Positions 1-7,136 of a DNA stretch of 64,000 nt are shown one piece after another; within the stretch, counting starts at the first letter, position 1, and every line of letters starts with the position of its first letter. The position numbers and the translations under genes were made by a program. The stretch lies in NCBI GenBank assembly GCA_963710645.1, contig CAVQBD010000009.1, positions 1,364,001 to 1,428,000 on the forward strand. The letters are read 5' to 3'. The stretch is from FEB-10 sp963710645. Its GTDB lineage: Bacteria; Acidobacteriota; Thermoanaerobaculia; Thermoanaerobaculales; Sulfomarinibacteraceae. The notes beneath the pieces are model-generated. The model was not told where the DNA came from. It ran no database searches and was given only the letters and a program-made list of their open reading frames with translations.

Positions 1-736
1 CGCGGATAATAGCGGAAAACGAGTCAACGTCAAGACTTGCCCCACCGATCAGCCCCCCGTCCACGTCCGGTTGGCCGATGAGTTCGTGGGCGTTTGATGG
101 TTTGAGGCTGCCTCCGTAGAGGATCCTCAAGCCATCTGCGGCGTCGGAGCCACAGGTCTCGGCGAGCCGCCCGCGGAGAAAGGCGTGAGCCTCCTGGGCC
201 TGTTCGGTGGTGGCTGTTCGACCGGTCCCGATGGCCCACACCGGTTCGTAGGCCACCACCAGCTTCTCCGGATCAAGGGCGCCAAATTCGGCGGTCTGGC
301 CCTCGAGTACGGAAAAGGTCTCGCCGGCCTCGCGTTCGGCGAGGGTTTCGCCGATGCAGTAGATCACTCGGAGGTCACAATCCTGGGCATGAACGGCACG
401 GTCGAGAGCGGTCCGGTCGGTCTCGCCGAACAGGGTCCGCCGCTCGGAATGGCCGACGATGGCCCAGCCCACACCGAGCTCGGTCAGCATGGCAGCCGAT
501 ACCTCGCCGGTGAATGCTCCCTGGTCGGACCAGTGGACGTTCTGGGCGCCGAGGCCCACCGACGACCCGGCCAGCAACATGGCCGCCTGACCGAGCGAGG
601 TGAAGGGAGGACATACCACCACCTCCACCGTGGCCGGAGGAGCGGGATCGAGCAAGCCCTCCAAAAAGACGGAGGTCGCCGCGATGTTCTTGTGCATCTT
701 CCAGTTCCCTGCGATCAGCGGGGTTCTCGTGGCCAT
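1..736 (-). CDS. tpiA: Triosephosphate isomerase (partial, cut by window edge)
   Basis: Interconverts dihydroxyacetone phosphate and glyceraldehyde 3-phosphate in cytoplasmic glycolysis. The first 245 codons are present; the C-terminus lies beyond position 1. Visible signatures are the N-terminal GNWKMHKN with the catalytic lysine, VGHSERR with the electrophilic histidine, VAYEPVWAIGTG with the catalytic glutamate, and the phosphate-binding GGSLKPSN. The ATG follows the pgk stop codon with no spacer and has a GGAGG ribosome site inside the end of pgk. It is the third gene of a gapA-pgk-tpiA operon and is therefore probably translationally coupled to pgk. Confidence 0.97.
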   Translation of the reverse strand, partial: MATRTPLIAGNWKMHKNIAATSVFLEGLLDPAPPATVEVVVCPPFTSLGQAAMLLAGSSVGLGAQNVHWSDQGAFTGEVSAAMLTELGVGWAIVGHSERRTLFGETDRTALDRAVHAQDCDLRVIYCIGETLAEREAGETFSVLEGQTAEFGALDPEKLVVAYEPVWAIGTGRTATTEQAQEAHAFLRGRLAETCGSDAADGLRILYGGSLKPSNAHELIGQPDVDGGLIGGASLDVDSFSAIIR

Positions 737-1915
737 TCAGTCCTCCAGCGCGACAAGGGCCGGCAGCGGCTCGCCGGTGAGAAACTGGAGCGAGGCGCCG
801 CCTCCGGTGGACACGTGGTCGATGGAGTCGGCGACCCCGGCCCGCTTGATGGCCATCACCGATTCGCCGCCGCCCACCACCGTGAAGGCGTCGGTGGAGG
901 CCATGGCGCTGGCCACCGCCAGGGTTCCCTCGGCGAAGGCCGCCACCTCGAAGACTCCCATGGGTCCGTTCCAGAACACCGTCCTCGCCGAGTCGATGGC
1001 TTCGGCATATCGCCGGCGGCTGTCCGGCCCGAGGTCGACGATCATGAGACTGGCCGGCACCGCATCGGCGGCCACCACCTCGATCACCTTCGGGTCGTCG
1101 AGCGCGTCGGTGACCACCACGTCGGTGGGCAACTCCAGGGTGACGCCCCGGTCCTGGGCCCGCCGGATGACCTCCAGCGCGGTGTCCACCATCTCTTCCT
1201 CCACCAGGGAACGGCCCACTTCGTGGCCGAGGGCGAGCAGAAAGGTGTTGGCCATGCCGCCGCCGATGAGGAGGGTGGAGACCCGCTCGATCAGGGCTTC
1301 CAACGGCGCGGTCTTGGTGGAAATCTTGGCGCCGCCCACCACCGCCACGTAGGGCTGCTCGGGGTCCACGATCATCCGGCTCAGGGCCGCCACCTCACGC
1401 TCCATCAGCAAACCCGCCGCTTTGCGGCCGACGCCGAAAAGTGCCGGCACGCCCACCACCGAGGCATGGCTGCGATGAGCCGTGCCGAAGGCGTCGTTGA
1501 CGTAGTGGCTGAAGGGCGCCGCCAACCGACGCGCAAAGTCCTCGTCGTTGGCCTTCTCGCCCGGGTGGAAGCGGAGGTTCTCCAGAAGCAGCAGGGTTCC
1601 CGGCGCGGCCGAGGCGATGCTGTCATCGAGGCAGTCTGGGACAAATCGAACCGGCCGGCCCAGGGCCCCCTCCAGGGCCTCGGCCACCGGAGCCAGCGAG
1701 TACTGCGGATCCGGCGTTCCCTTGGCCTTGCCCAAGTGGGAGCAGGCGGCCACCACCGAGGCGCGGTCGAGAACCCGGCGAAGGGTGGGCAGGGCGGCGT
1801 CGATCCGGGTCGAGTCCTGGACGACGCCTTCGGCCACCGGCACGTTGAGGTCGAGTCGGAGCAGGACCCGGCCGCCGTCCAGATCGTCGAGATCGGCCAG
1901 CGACGGCAGGTTCAT
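737..1915 (-). CDS. pgk: Phosphoglycerate kinase
   Basis: Transfers phosphate from 1,3-bisphosphoglycerate to ADP. The 392-residue product has the usual family length. Seen are RLDLNVPV near the N-terminus, DAFGTAHRSHASVVGV, the nucleotide-domain GGAKISTK, and the C-terminal GGGESVMAIKRAGVADSI followed by STGGGASLQFLTGEPLPAL. The frame stays open upstream, but the ATG at 1915 gives the expected N-terminus and overlaps the gapA stop as ATGA, so coupled translation with gapA is likely. It is the middle gene of the glycolytic operon. Confidence 0.98.
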   Translation of the reverse strand: MNLPSLADLDDLDGGRVLLRLDLNVPVAEGVVQDSTRIDAALPTLRRVLDRASVVAACSHLGKAKGTPDPQYSLAPVAEALEGALGRPVRFVPDCLDDSIASAAPGTLLLLENLRFHPGEKANDEDFARRLAAPFSHYVNDAFGTAHRSHASVVGVPALFGVGRKAAGLLMEREVAALSRMIVDPEQPYVAVVGGAKISTKTAPLEALIERVSTLLIGGGMANTFLLALGHEVGRSLVEEEMVDTALEVIRRAQDRGVTLELPTDVVVTDALDDPKVIEVVAADAVPASLMIVDLGPDSRRRYAEAIDSARTVFWNGPMGVFEVAAFAEGTLAVASAMASTDAFTVVGGGESVMAIKRAGVADSIDHVSTGGGASLQFLTGEPLPALVALED

Positions 1916-2925
1916 GATTTGTCCCGGCCCACCATGAAGTCGAGCAGGTCCACGCAACGGACAGCGTAGGCATTCTCGTTGTCGTACCAGCCGACCACCC
2001 GGAAGAAATCGGGCGCAGTCTGTGAGATCAGGGGAAGGTCCACAACGGTGGAGTGGAACTCGCCGATGATATCCGACGAAACCAGCGGCTCATTGGTGGC
2101 CCGGAGGATGCCCCTCAGCGAGCCGGCCGCGGCCTCCACAAAGGCTTCCCGCAGCTCTTCCACCGTGCCCTCGCGGTTGGCAACGAAGATCAGATCGCAG
2201 ACCGAGCCGTCGGGCACCGGCACCCGCATGGCGGCGCCATCCAGTTTGCCGGCCAGCTCGGGGTAGACCAGACCGATGGCCTTGGCCGCGCCGGTGGAGG
2301 TGGGGATGATGTTGATGGCCGCTGCCCGTGCCCTGCGCATGTCTTTGGAGTGCTGGACGTCGAGGATCCGCTGGTCGTTGGTATAGGCGTGGGTTGTGGT
2401 GAGCCAACCGTGTTTGATGCCCACCGTCTCGTGGAGCACCTTGGCCATGGGCGCCAGACAGTTGGTGGTGCACGAGGCATTGGACACCACATGGTGTTTG
2501 TTCGGATCGTAGCTGTCGTTGTTGACGCCCATCACGAAGGTCTCGTCCACGTCCTTGCCGGGGGCGGAAATGATGACCTTTTTGGCGCCGGCCTCGAGGT
2601 GGGCGCCGGCCGCCTCGCGGGTGCGGAACAGACCGGTGGACTCGATGACGTACTCCACACCGAGGCTGCCCCACGGGAGATTTGCGGGATCGCGTTCGGC
2701 AAAGACCTGCATCCGGTCGCCGTCGATGATGATGTCCTGTCCGTCCACCTCCACCGAACCGGCGTAGCTGCCGTGCACCGAGTCGTGACCGAACAGATAA
2801 CCGAGCATGTCCGGTGAGGTCAGATCGTTGATGGCGACGAGATCAAACCCTTCGCGCGCCTTGAGATGGCGGGCGACGAGCCGTCCGATCCTGCCAAAGC
2901 CGTTGATTGCCACTTTCACACTCAT
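1912..2925 (-). CDS. gapA: Glyceraldehyde-3-phosphate dehydrogenase
   Basis: Oxidises glyceraldehyde 3-phosphate with NAD(P) and phosphate. It is 337 residues, the normal size. The N-terminus VKVAINGFGRIGRLV is the dinucleotide-binding fold, SNASCTTNCLAPMAKVL contains the catalytic cysteine, and INIIPTSTGAAKAIG is the phosphate-binding segment. The start at 2925 places MSVKVAINGFG at the N-terminus with a GAGG-type ribosome site; the reading frame continues upstream but that extension is unlike the family. First gene of gapA-pgk-tpiA, with an extended -10 (TGCTATACT) about 36 bp upstream. Confidence 0.98.
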   Translation of the reverse strand: MSVKVAINGFGRIGRLVARHLKAREGFDLVAINDLTSPDMLGYLFGHDSVHGSYAGSVEVDGQDIIIDGDRMQVFAERDPANLPWGSLGVEYVIESTGLFRTREAAGAHLEAGAKKVIISAPGKDVDETFVMGVNNDSYDPNKHHVVSNASCTTNCLAPMAKVLHETVGIKHGWLTTTHAYTNDQRILDVQHSKDMRRARAAAINIIPTSTGAAKAIGLVYPELAGKLDGAAMRVPVPDGSVCDLIFVANREGTVEELREAFVEAAAGSLRGILRATNEPLVSSDIIGEFHSTVVDLPLISQTAPDFFRVVGWYDNENAYAVRCVDLLDFMVGRDKS

Positions 2926-2960
2926 TGAAGCCTCCGTGGTGATGTCGTCGTGGGCGGGGC

Positions 2961-2969
2961 AGTATAGCA
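2961..2969 (-). promoter_or_regulatory. Extended -10 promoter element for gapA operon
   Basis: On the minus strand TGCTATACT is a good extended -10 box, 36 bp upstream of the gapA start codon. I see no convincing -35 hexamer; the upstream DNA is a G-rich stretch. Seen in sequence; promoter activity is inferred. Confidence 0.45.
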
Positions 2970-3054
2970 GACAGGGCGCCCACCCGCCCGCCCGGGAGCA
3001 AGGAACACCCCCCCCAACCCTGGGGTGGGGGCGCGTGGGGAGAAAGGTGCGTCC

Positions 3055-3170
3055 CTCGGAGGTGCCTGGCATCCCGATTCGCCAAGGTCGATAATCCGAC
3101 TCGTATCGTTGGAGCGAATCGGCGTGCCTGGCATCCTCACGGAGAGCACGGTCGGAGAATCGGCGCTTCG
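3055..3170 (+). repeat. Structured repeat element, copy A
   Basis: Most divergent member of a five-copy family. A stem (3075-3085 pairing with 3109-3122, core CGATTCGC/GCGAATCG) is followed by a tail resembling the CTCGGGGAGCGC...GGGGAGA tail of the other copies. A 13-bp direct repeat (GTGCCTGGCATCC, 3062-3074 and 3124-3136) flanks the hairpin and is unique to this copy. It lies in the 465-bp spacer between gapA and tRNA-Glu, which has no gene. Confidence 0.5.
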
Positions 3171-3202
3171 AAATTCGGGGGATTGAACTCAACGAGAGGA
3201 GC

Positions 3203-3281
3203 ATTGTGGAGCAGGCCTCCGGCCAGCAAATCTGGCGTTGATGAAACCACTCAGTGCAGCCGAGACGGCCGCTCCACAACC
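3203..3281 (-). repeat. REP-like double hairpin
   Basis: The ends (3204-3217 and 3267-3279) are inverted repeats built on TTGTGGAGC. On the minus strand the GTGGAGC head is followed by a 7-bp hairpin with a TCT loop (GCGGCCG/CGGCTGC), and the other end has a GCCAG/CTGGC hairpin. This head-plus-hairpin pair resembles REP/BIME elements mobilised by REP-associated tyrosine transposases. Only one copy is seen in this window, so the class is a guess. Confidence 0.4.
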
Positions 3282-3390
3282 TCGCATGGGCCGGGTGGGG
3301 GGGCCAGCATCTCTATGGAGGGGTGCCCGCCACCGAAACCCCGGCCCCTTGCGCCATAAAACGGCCCTGTGGTACATTTCCCCTTCGTGT

Positions 3391-3466
3391 GGCCCGTTCG
3401 TCTAGGGGTCTAGGACGCCGGCCTCTCACGCCGGTAACACGGGTTCAAATCCCGTACGGGCTACCA
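3391..3466 (+). tRNA. tRNA-Glu (anticodon CTC)
   Basis: A 76-nt cloverleaf with encoded CCA end. Acceptor arm GGCCCGT pairs with ACGGGCT (terminal G-U wobble), the D arm is GTCTAGGGGTCTAGGAC, the anticodon stem CCGGC/GCCGG encloses loop CTCTCAC with CTC at positions 34-36, and the T arm is CGGGTTCAAATCCCG. The layout matches E. coli tRNA-Glu position by position. Discriminator base is A. Confidence 0.96.
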
Positions 3467-3469
3467 CAT

Positions 3470-3525
3470 CCCCCCTCCCACCCAGATGCAAGATCACAAG
3501 ATGCAAGATCCTCCTCCCACCCGGG
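3470..3525. repeat. Heptad-type repeat module (AGATGCA word)
   Basis: Two copies of a 12-bp AGATGCAAGATC word (3484-3495, 3499-3510) flanked on both sides by CTCCCACCC boxes. Same architecture as the other spacer modules: short words bordered by a G-rich box on the opposite strand. Confidence 0.6.
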
Positions 3526-3614
3526 ACGACAGTACTACCGCCGTGCTGCATAGCCGCATAACCGTGAAGCTGTCGTCCGGGCACGGAGACGGAGACGGGC
3601 TCGGGATCGCTGCC

Positions 3615-3664
3615 CTCCACACCTTCCACACTCTCCATACGTTCCACACCGGGAGGGTGGGGGA
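3615..3664. repeat. 9-bp tandem repeat (TTCCACACC) with G-rich box
   Basis: Four exact 9-bp steps (3615, 3624, 3633, 3642) of consensus TTCCACACC, ending in GGGAGGGTGGGGGA. The array runs up to the stop codon of the neighbouring PTS-linked gene. Four other spacers carry the same 9-bp word. Confidence 0.7.
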
Positions 3665-3997
3665 TCAGAACAGCTGAATGCCTTCGACCGGAAGCAGGAA
3701 GGCGGTATTGGCAGGTTCGTCCAATGCCCTTGGCCGGTCGCTGAGCGATTTCATTGTGCGGAGGACTTCCGGACCTTGCTCGGGTTGCTCGAGCAGACAC
3801 AGAACCAGGCGGCTGAAGTCGATGCCGCCTGGAATCAGTGATCGCAGTCCGGCGAAGATGGGCAGGTCGCGCTCCAGAAGCTCGAGCCCGGTTCGGCTCT
3901 CCACCACCACCGCGTCGGGCAGCTCCAGTTCCACCAAAACGGACAGCACGTCGTCGAGCAACTCTTCGGAGTGGAGCACGACAACCAGCAGTTGCAC
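3665..3997 (-). CDS. Small P-II-like regulatory protein
   Basis: A 110-residue soluble protein without a signal peptide. The N-terminal strand MQLLVVVLHSEELLDDVLSVLVELEL, then AVVVESRTGLELL and a late FLLPVEGIQLF strand, resemble the ferredoxin-like fold of small P-II-type proteins, but I see no clear T-loop signature. It starts with GTG one base after the stop of the EIIA gene and has GGGGAG upstream, so the two are co-translated. A role in sensing or relaying a PTS or nitrogen signal is inference from this pairing. It could also be an unrelated alpha/beta protein. Confidence 0.7.
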   Translation of the reverse strand: MQLLVVVLHSEELLDDVLSVLVELELPDAVVVESRTGLELLERDLPIFAGLRSLIPGGIDFSRLVLCLLEQPEQGPEVLRTMKSLSDRPRALDEPANTAFLLPVEGIQLF

Positions 3998-4456
3998 CTA
4001 CTCCCCCTCGATGCGTGCCAGCACCGCGAGGAACTCCTCACCGCTTTGAACATCGATGAGCTCCTCCAAGACCTCGTTGCGGCGGGCCAGTCGGGCGAGC
4101 CGGGCCAGGCCGGCGAGGTGGTCGGCGGCGGTGTTGCTGTCACCGATGAGACAGAAAGCGAGTCGGACCGGCTGGTTGTCGAGAGTGGGGTAGTCGATCC
4201 CGTCGGGGTGGGTCGAGGCAGCCATGACGAGCTGACCCAGGCCCGGAATCTGGGCGTGGGGCACAGCCACGCCGCCGCCGATACCAGTGGACAAGATGGC
4301 CTCTCGTTCGAGCAGCCGTTGCACGACCTCAGCGGCATTGTTCACAAGGCCGGCCTCATTGAAGGCCGTGCCGAAGAGATCGAGCAGCTCGTCGCGAGTG
4401 GCCGCATCGGGCCTGATCAGTACAAGCGCTGGGTTCAGCTTCTGGGACAGTCGCAT
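3998..4456 (-). CDS. PTS EIIA component, fructose/PtsN type
   Basis: A free-standing EIIA domain of 152 residues, the size of PtsN (EIIA-Ntr). The phosphorylatable histidine is His67 in GIGGGVAVPHAQI, and the later segment PVRLAFCLIGDSNTAADHL matches the family. No transporter (EIIB/EIIC), HPr or EI is nearby, which favours a regulatory rather than sugar-import role. It is the first gene of a two-gene unit with the P-II-like protein. I withhold the symbol because ptsN normally sits beside rpoN or hpf, which are absent here. Confidence 0.88.
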   Translation of the reverse strand: MRLSQKLNPALVLIRPDAATRDELLDLFGTAFNEAGLVNNAAEVVQRLLEREAILSTGIGGGVAVPHAQIPGLGQLVMAASTHPDGIDYPTLDNQPVRLAFCLIGDSNTAADHLAGLARLARLARRNEVLEELIDVQSGEEFLAVLARIEGE

Positions 4457-4526
4457 AAGTACCTCGTATCGCAGCGGACCAGGCGGAGCTTAGGCGGAAT
4501 CGACCCGTGACGCAACCCGGCTGTCG

Positions 4527-4647
4527 CCGCGGGACTCGGGACTCGGATCTCGCGTCTCGGATTCACCGATCCAACGATGCACACGGTGACGATCTCCGAC
4601 TCCCGAGCCCCGAGCCTCTAGCCCCAAGTCTCGAGTCCCGGGCCCAG
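4527..4647. repeat. Heptad repeat module (GACTCGG / CTCGAGTCC arms)
   Basis: 7-bp steps of GACTCGG-like words (4530-4562) face complementary words (GAGCCCC, GTCTCGAGTCCC; about 4598-4640) across a short core, giving long imperfect inverted arms. Fills the 193-bp spacer between the membrane protein and the EIIA gene; no gene seen. Confidence 0.65.
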
Positions 4648-4649
4648 GC

Positions 4650-5402
4650 CTATCCACCAACCCTAGGCGAGTAGAAATCGTGATACGCCGCCATGGTGAA
4701 TGCCGAGGCGATGGGTATGGTGATCAATAGCCCGATGATGCACACGGCGGTGCCGAGCAGGGATAATCCGACGTGGACGACCGCCAGCAGCACCGCCGGC
4801 GTCATGTTTGCTTGGGCGAAGCCCACATTCTCGGTGAGCGCGTCCACCGGAGCCGTCGAAGTCACGGCCACCCTGGGCAGAATGAACATTGTGAGCGCCG
4901 CGGTCACGATGCCGACCCCCACACTCAAGGCCAGCGAGAGGATCTGACCGACACAGGGCAGACCGTTCAGAATCATCCCGGCGATCAACTCGATGGCCAC
5001 ACCCACGATAAAGACCAATAACACCAGCAGGCCTGCGAGGCAGGTCCTGGGGAAGTCGGAAAAACCGGCGAAGAGTTCGCCGAACTCTGCCTCCTGGCCG
5101 TTCCTGAGCTTTTCGATGATGGCGTAGTACCCAGCCATCAGTGGGCCCGCCAGAATCAACGGACCGACCACTGTGATGGCGGACAGCAGCAGGATCAGGA
5201 ACGCGATGGCGAATCCGCCCACCAAGAGGGCGGGGCTCTCCAAAAACAGCTGCCAGGCCTCGTTGAGGTAACGGGCAATGTCGATCTGTTGCCCCGCCGA
5301 TGGGGCCCCGGAGTCCACCTGCGCGGGCGGCGGGTCGGCCGGAGGAGCCGGCGGTGGCATGTCGGTTGGTGGGGTGGGCGGACCTTGCGACGTGTCATTC
5401 AT
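4650..5402 (-). CDS. Polytopic membrane protein, proline-rich N-terminus
   Basis: 250 residues. The first about 40 are a cytosolic Pro/Ala-rich tail. An amphipathic ARYLNEAWQLFLESPALLVGG segment follows, then about five or six hydrophobic helices. The pattern (an LNEAWQLF amphipathic start, then pairs of helices containing GPLILAGPLMAGYYAI) resembles DUF975-like or glycerophosphodiester-phosphodiesterase membrane-domain proteins. No catalytic residues are visible and the function is unknown. The ATG at 5402 has AAGGAG about 10 bp upstream. It stands alone between repeat-rich spacers. Confidence 0.85.
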   Translation of the reverse strand: MNDTSQGPPTPPTDMPPPAPPADPPPAQVDSGAPSAGQQIDIARYLNEAWQLFLESPALLVGGFAIAFLILLLSAITVVGPLILAGPLMAGYYAIIEKLRNGQEAEFGELFAGFSDFPRTCLAGLLVLLVFIVGVAIELIAGMILNGLPCVGQILSLALSVGVGIVTAALTMFILPRVAVTSTAPVDALTENVGFAQANMTPAVLLAVVHVGLSLLGTAVCIIGLLITIPIASAFTMAAYHDFYSPRVGG

Positions 5403-5494
5403 GGCAGTGGGCTCCTTTCAGGGGCAACGAAATCGGATTGCGATGATGAAGATATCTTACAGGAACTCACGGGTGTGGTAGGTAGGGAGCAACA

Positions 5495-5590
5495 GCCGTC
5501 CACCAACTTCGAAATGCGGAATTCGAAGACCCCCGCCCACCCAGTGGAGAATTTGAAATGTGAGATAGCCCGAGCCCGCGATCGAAGCTC
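5495..5590. repeat. Heptad repeat module (GAAATTC/GAATTTG words)
   Basis: Words of the AATTCGA/GAATTTG type with 7-bp spacing flank a central CCCCCGCCCACCC box (about 5530-5543); a second box (CCGTCCACC) precedes the array. Part of the 561-bp spacer 5403-5963, which also holds structured element B and a 9-bp array and no recognisable gene. Confidence 0.65.
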
Positions 5591-5635
5591 CCGGCAGGTT
5601 GCCGGGTACAAGCATTGTGCGGCACCGGCCCTAGC

Positions 5636-5795
5636 GTTCGCTTCGATCGGCTGATCTCGACGCGCCCATCTCCCAATTGCGCTTCCCGAGGGAGCCGCCC
5701 CTGTCACTGTTCGGACTCTTTGAGCCCGATGACCCCGGCGCTGATGGCCCGAAAGTGTCAGAAGTGGCCCGCCCGCCCATCGTGCCCTAACCCGC
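5636..5795 (-). repeat. Structured repeat element, copy B
   Basis: Read on the minus strand: GGGCGGGCGGGCC, then an imperfect stem of about 12 bp (5748-5761 with 5701-5714, core CTGACACTTTCGG), then the conserved tail CTCGGGAAGCGC and GGGAGATGGGCGC. The flanks match copies C, D and E while the stem sequence differs. Confidence 0.65.
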
Positions 5796-5809
5796 TCCGG
5801 GTGGATGGG

Positions 5810-5938
5810 GGAACGTATAACGTTCAACGTTGAATTGGACCACCCCCTCCAAACCGGCGAGGAAAGTGCGCTGCCCCCAGCTCCCTGCAGCCTGGCCACA
5901 CCTTCCACACCAACTACACCCTCTAATCCTTCTCACCC
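5810..5938. repeat. GTTCAAC words and 9-bp TTCCACACC array
   Basis: 5812-5835 holds overlapping AACGTT/GTTCAAC words at 7-bp spacing. 5894-5938 holds five consecutive 9-bp units from GGCCACACC to TTCTCACCC. The arrays end 26 bp before the start codon of the first antiporter gene, so its promoter must lie in or beside repeat DNA. Confidence 0.65.
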
Positions 5939-5963
5939 AACCCCACGAAGTACACTGGACTCT

Positions 5964-7136
5964 ATGCTCCACGGAACCGTCGCCTTCCTGGTCCTGGTTG
6001 CCTTTGCCGTCGCCGGCAGCGAGTTGCGGGCCGCGCTGGGCCGCCGCGGGCTGCGAGCGCCGGGCATGGAAGGTCTGTCGTTCCTGGTCCTTGGCGTAAT
6101 CTTGGGCGGGGAGGGCGTGGGGCTGTTCCCAGAGGACGTTCTGGCAGCCCTCCGCGTTGTGGTGCTCCTTGGTCTGGCCTGGATCGGATTCGTCTTCGGG
6201 CTCCAGATCGAATGGCGCATCATCCGGCAATTGAGGCCGTGGCACAGGCTGCTGGGGTGGCTTGTGCCGTCGAGCTTCGGTGTTGTGCTGTTTGGCGGCG
6301 GACTGCTGTTGGGAATCTCCTGGCCGTTTGCCCTTGGTCTGGCGGCGGTGGGTATGGCCGGATCGCCGGCCACCCTCGAGGCTGCGGCCAGGGGTCGGCG
6401 GCCGGCGGATCGATCGATGCTGCGTCTGCTCAAATTGGTCACCGCCTATTCCGGCCTGCCGGCGGTGGCCGTCTTTGCAGTGGCCGTGGCCTGGGCCAGC
6501 CCGGTGGTCGGTGGCGGGGCGTTGCCGGGCTGGGAGCTGTTGCTGTTCATGGTGTGCGTCGGAGTGTTGGTGGGCTATCTGTCGCTCGCCCTGATCCGCG
6601 GTCTGACCGACAACATCCAAATTCTCACCATGCTCACCGGGACCATCTCCGGGCTGGCCGGAGCCTGCGCCCTGCTCGGTGCGAGTGGCCTGCCCGCCGC
6701 CGCGCTCACCGGGGCGGTGCTCATCAACCGGAGCACCTTTCCCCACCGGATGCTGCGGGTCGCCCACTCGTTGGAGCGGCCGCTGCTGGTGGCGCTGTTG
6801 GTGCTGGTGGGCGCCTCGTGGCAGGGCGTGGCCTTCTCCTGGCCGGTGTTTGCGCTGATGGCTGTGGGTCGGTTGCTGGGCGCTGCCGTCGGTGGGGCAA
6901 TGCTGTCCGTCGCGGCCCGCCGACGGGCGGCGGCCTTTGAGCTCGGGGGTGTGAGTCTGGGTCTTCTTCCCCAGGGCGAACTGGCCCTTGGCCTGGTGGT
7001 GGCCCTGGTGAGCTTTATCCCGGACACCGAAGGGGTGCTGGAGGCGGTGGTCGCGACTCTCGTTCTCCATCAGCTGCTCGGCCAATGGTGGCTGAAATGG
7101 CGTCTGTTCCGGTCGTCCGAGGGGGGCTGGGCATGA
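5964..7136 (+). CDS. Cation:proton antiporter-like membrane protein (first of pair)
   Basis: 390 residues, almost entirely hydrophobic, with roughly 11-12 predicted helices. The arrangement and segments such as LSFLVLGVILGGEGVGLFPEDVL and GISWPFALGLAAVGMAGSPATLEAA recall the Na+/H+ exchanger fold (CPA2-like), where SPAT-type unwound helices form the ion site. Similarity is weaker than for its partner. The frame is open from 5805, but the upstream part is translated repeat DNA, so I use the ATG at 5964. It overlaps the next gene by ATGA; two adjacent exchanger halves could form a heteromer, which is inference. Confidence 0.82.
   Translation: MLHGTVAFLVLVAFAVAGSELRAALGRRGLRAPGMEGLSFLVLGVILGGEGVGLFPEDVLAALRVVVLLGLAWIGFVFGLQIEWRIIRQLRPWHRLLGWLVPSSFGVVLFGGGLLLGISWPFALGLAAVGMAGSPATLEAAARGRRPADRSMLRLLKLVTAYSGLPAVAVFAVAVAWASPVVGGGALPGWELLLFMVCVGVLVGYLSLALIRGLTDNIQILTMLTGTISGLAGACALLGASGLPAAALTGAVLINRSTFPHRMLRVAHSLERPLLVALLVLVGASWQGVAFSWPVFALMAVGRLLGAAVGGAMLSVAARRRAAAFELGGVSLGLLPQGELALGLVVALVSFIPDTEGVLEAVVATLVLHQLLGQWWLKWRLFRSSEGGWA

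Noticed and set aside
185..1969. 594-codon plus-strand open frame
   Set aside because: Antisense shadow of tpiA and pgk; composition Gly/His/Arg-rich without any domain, while the minus strand encodes textbook enzymes.
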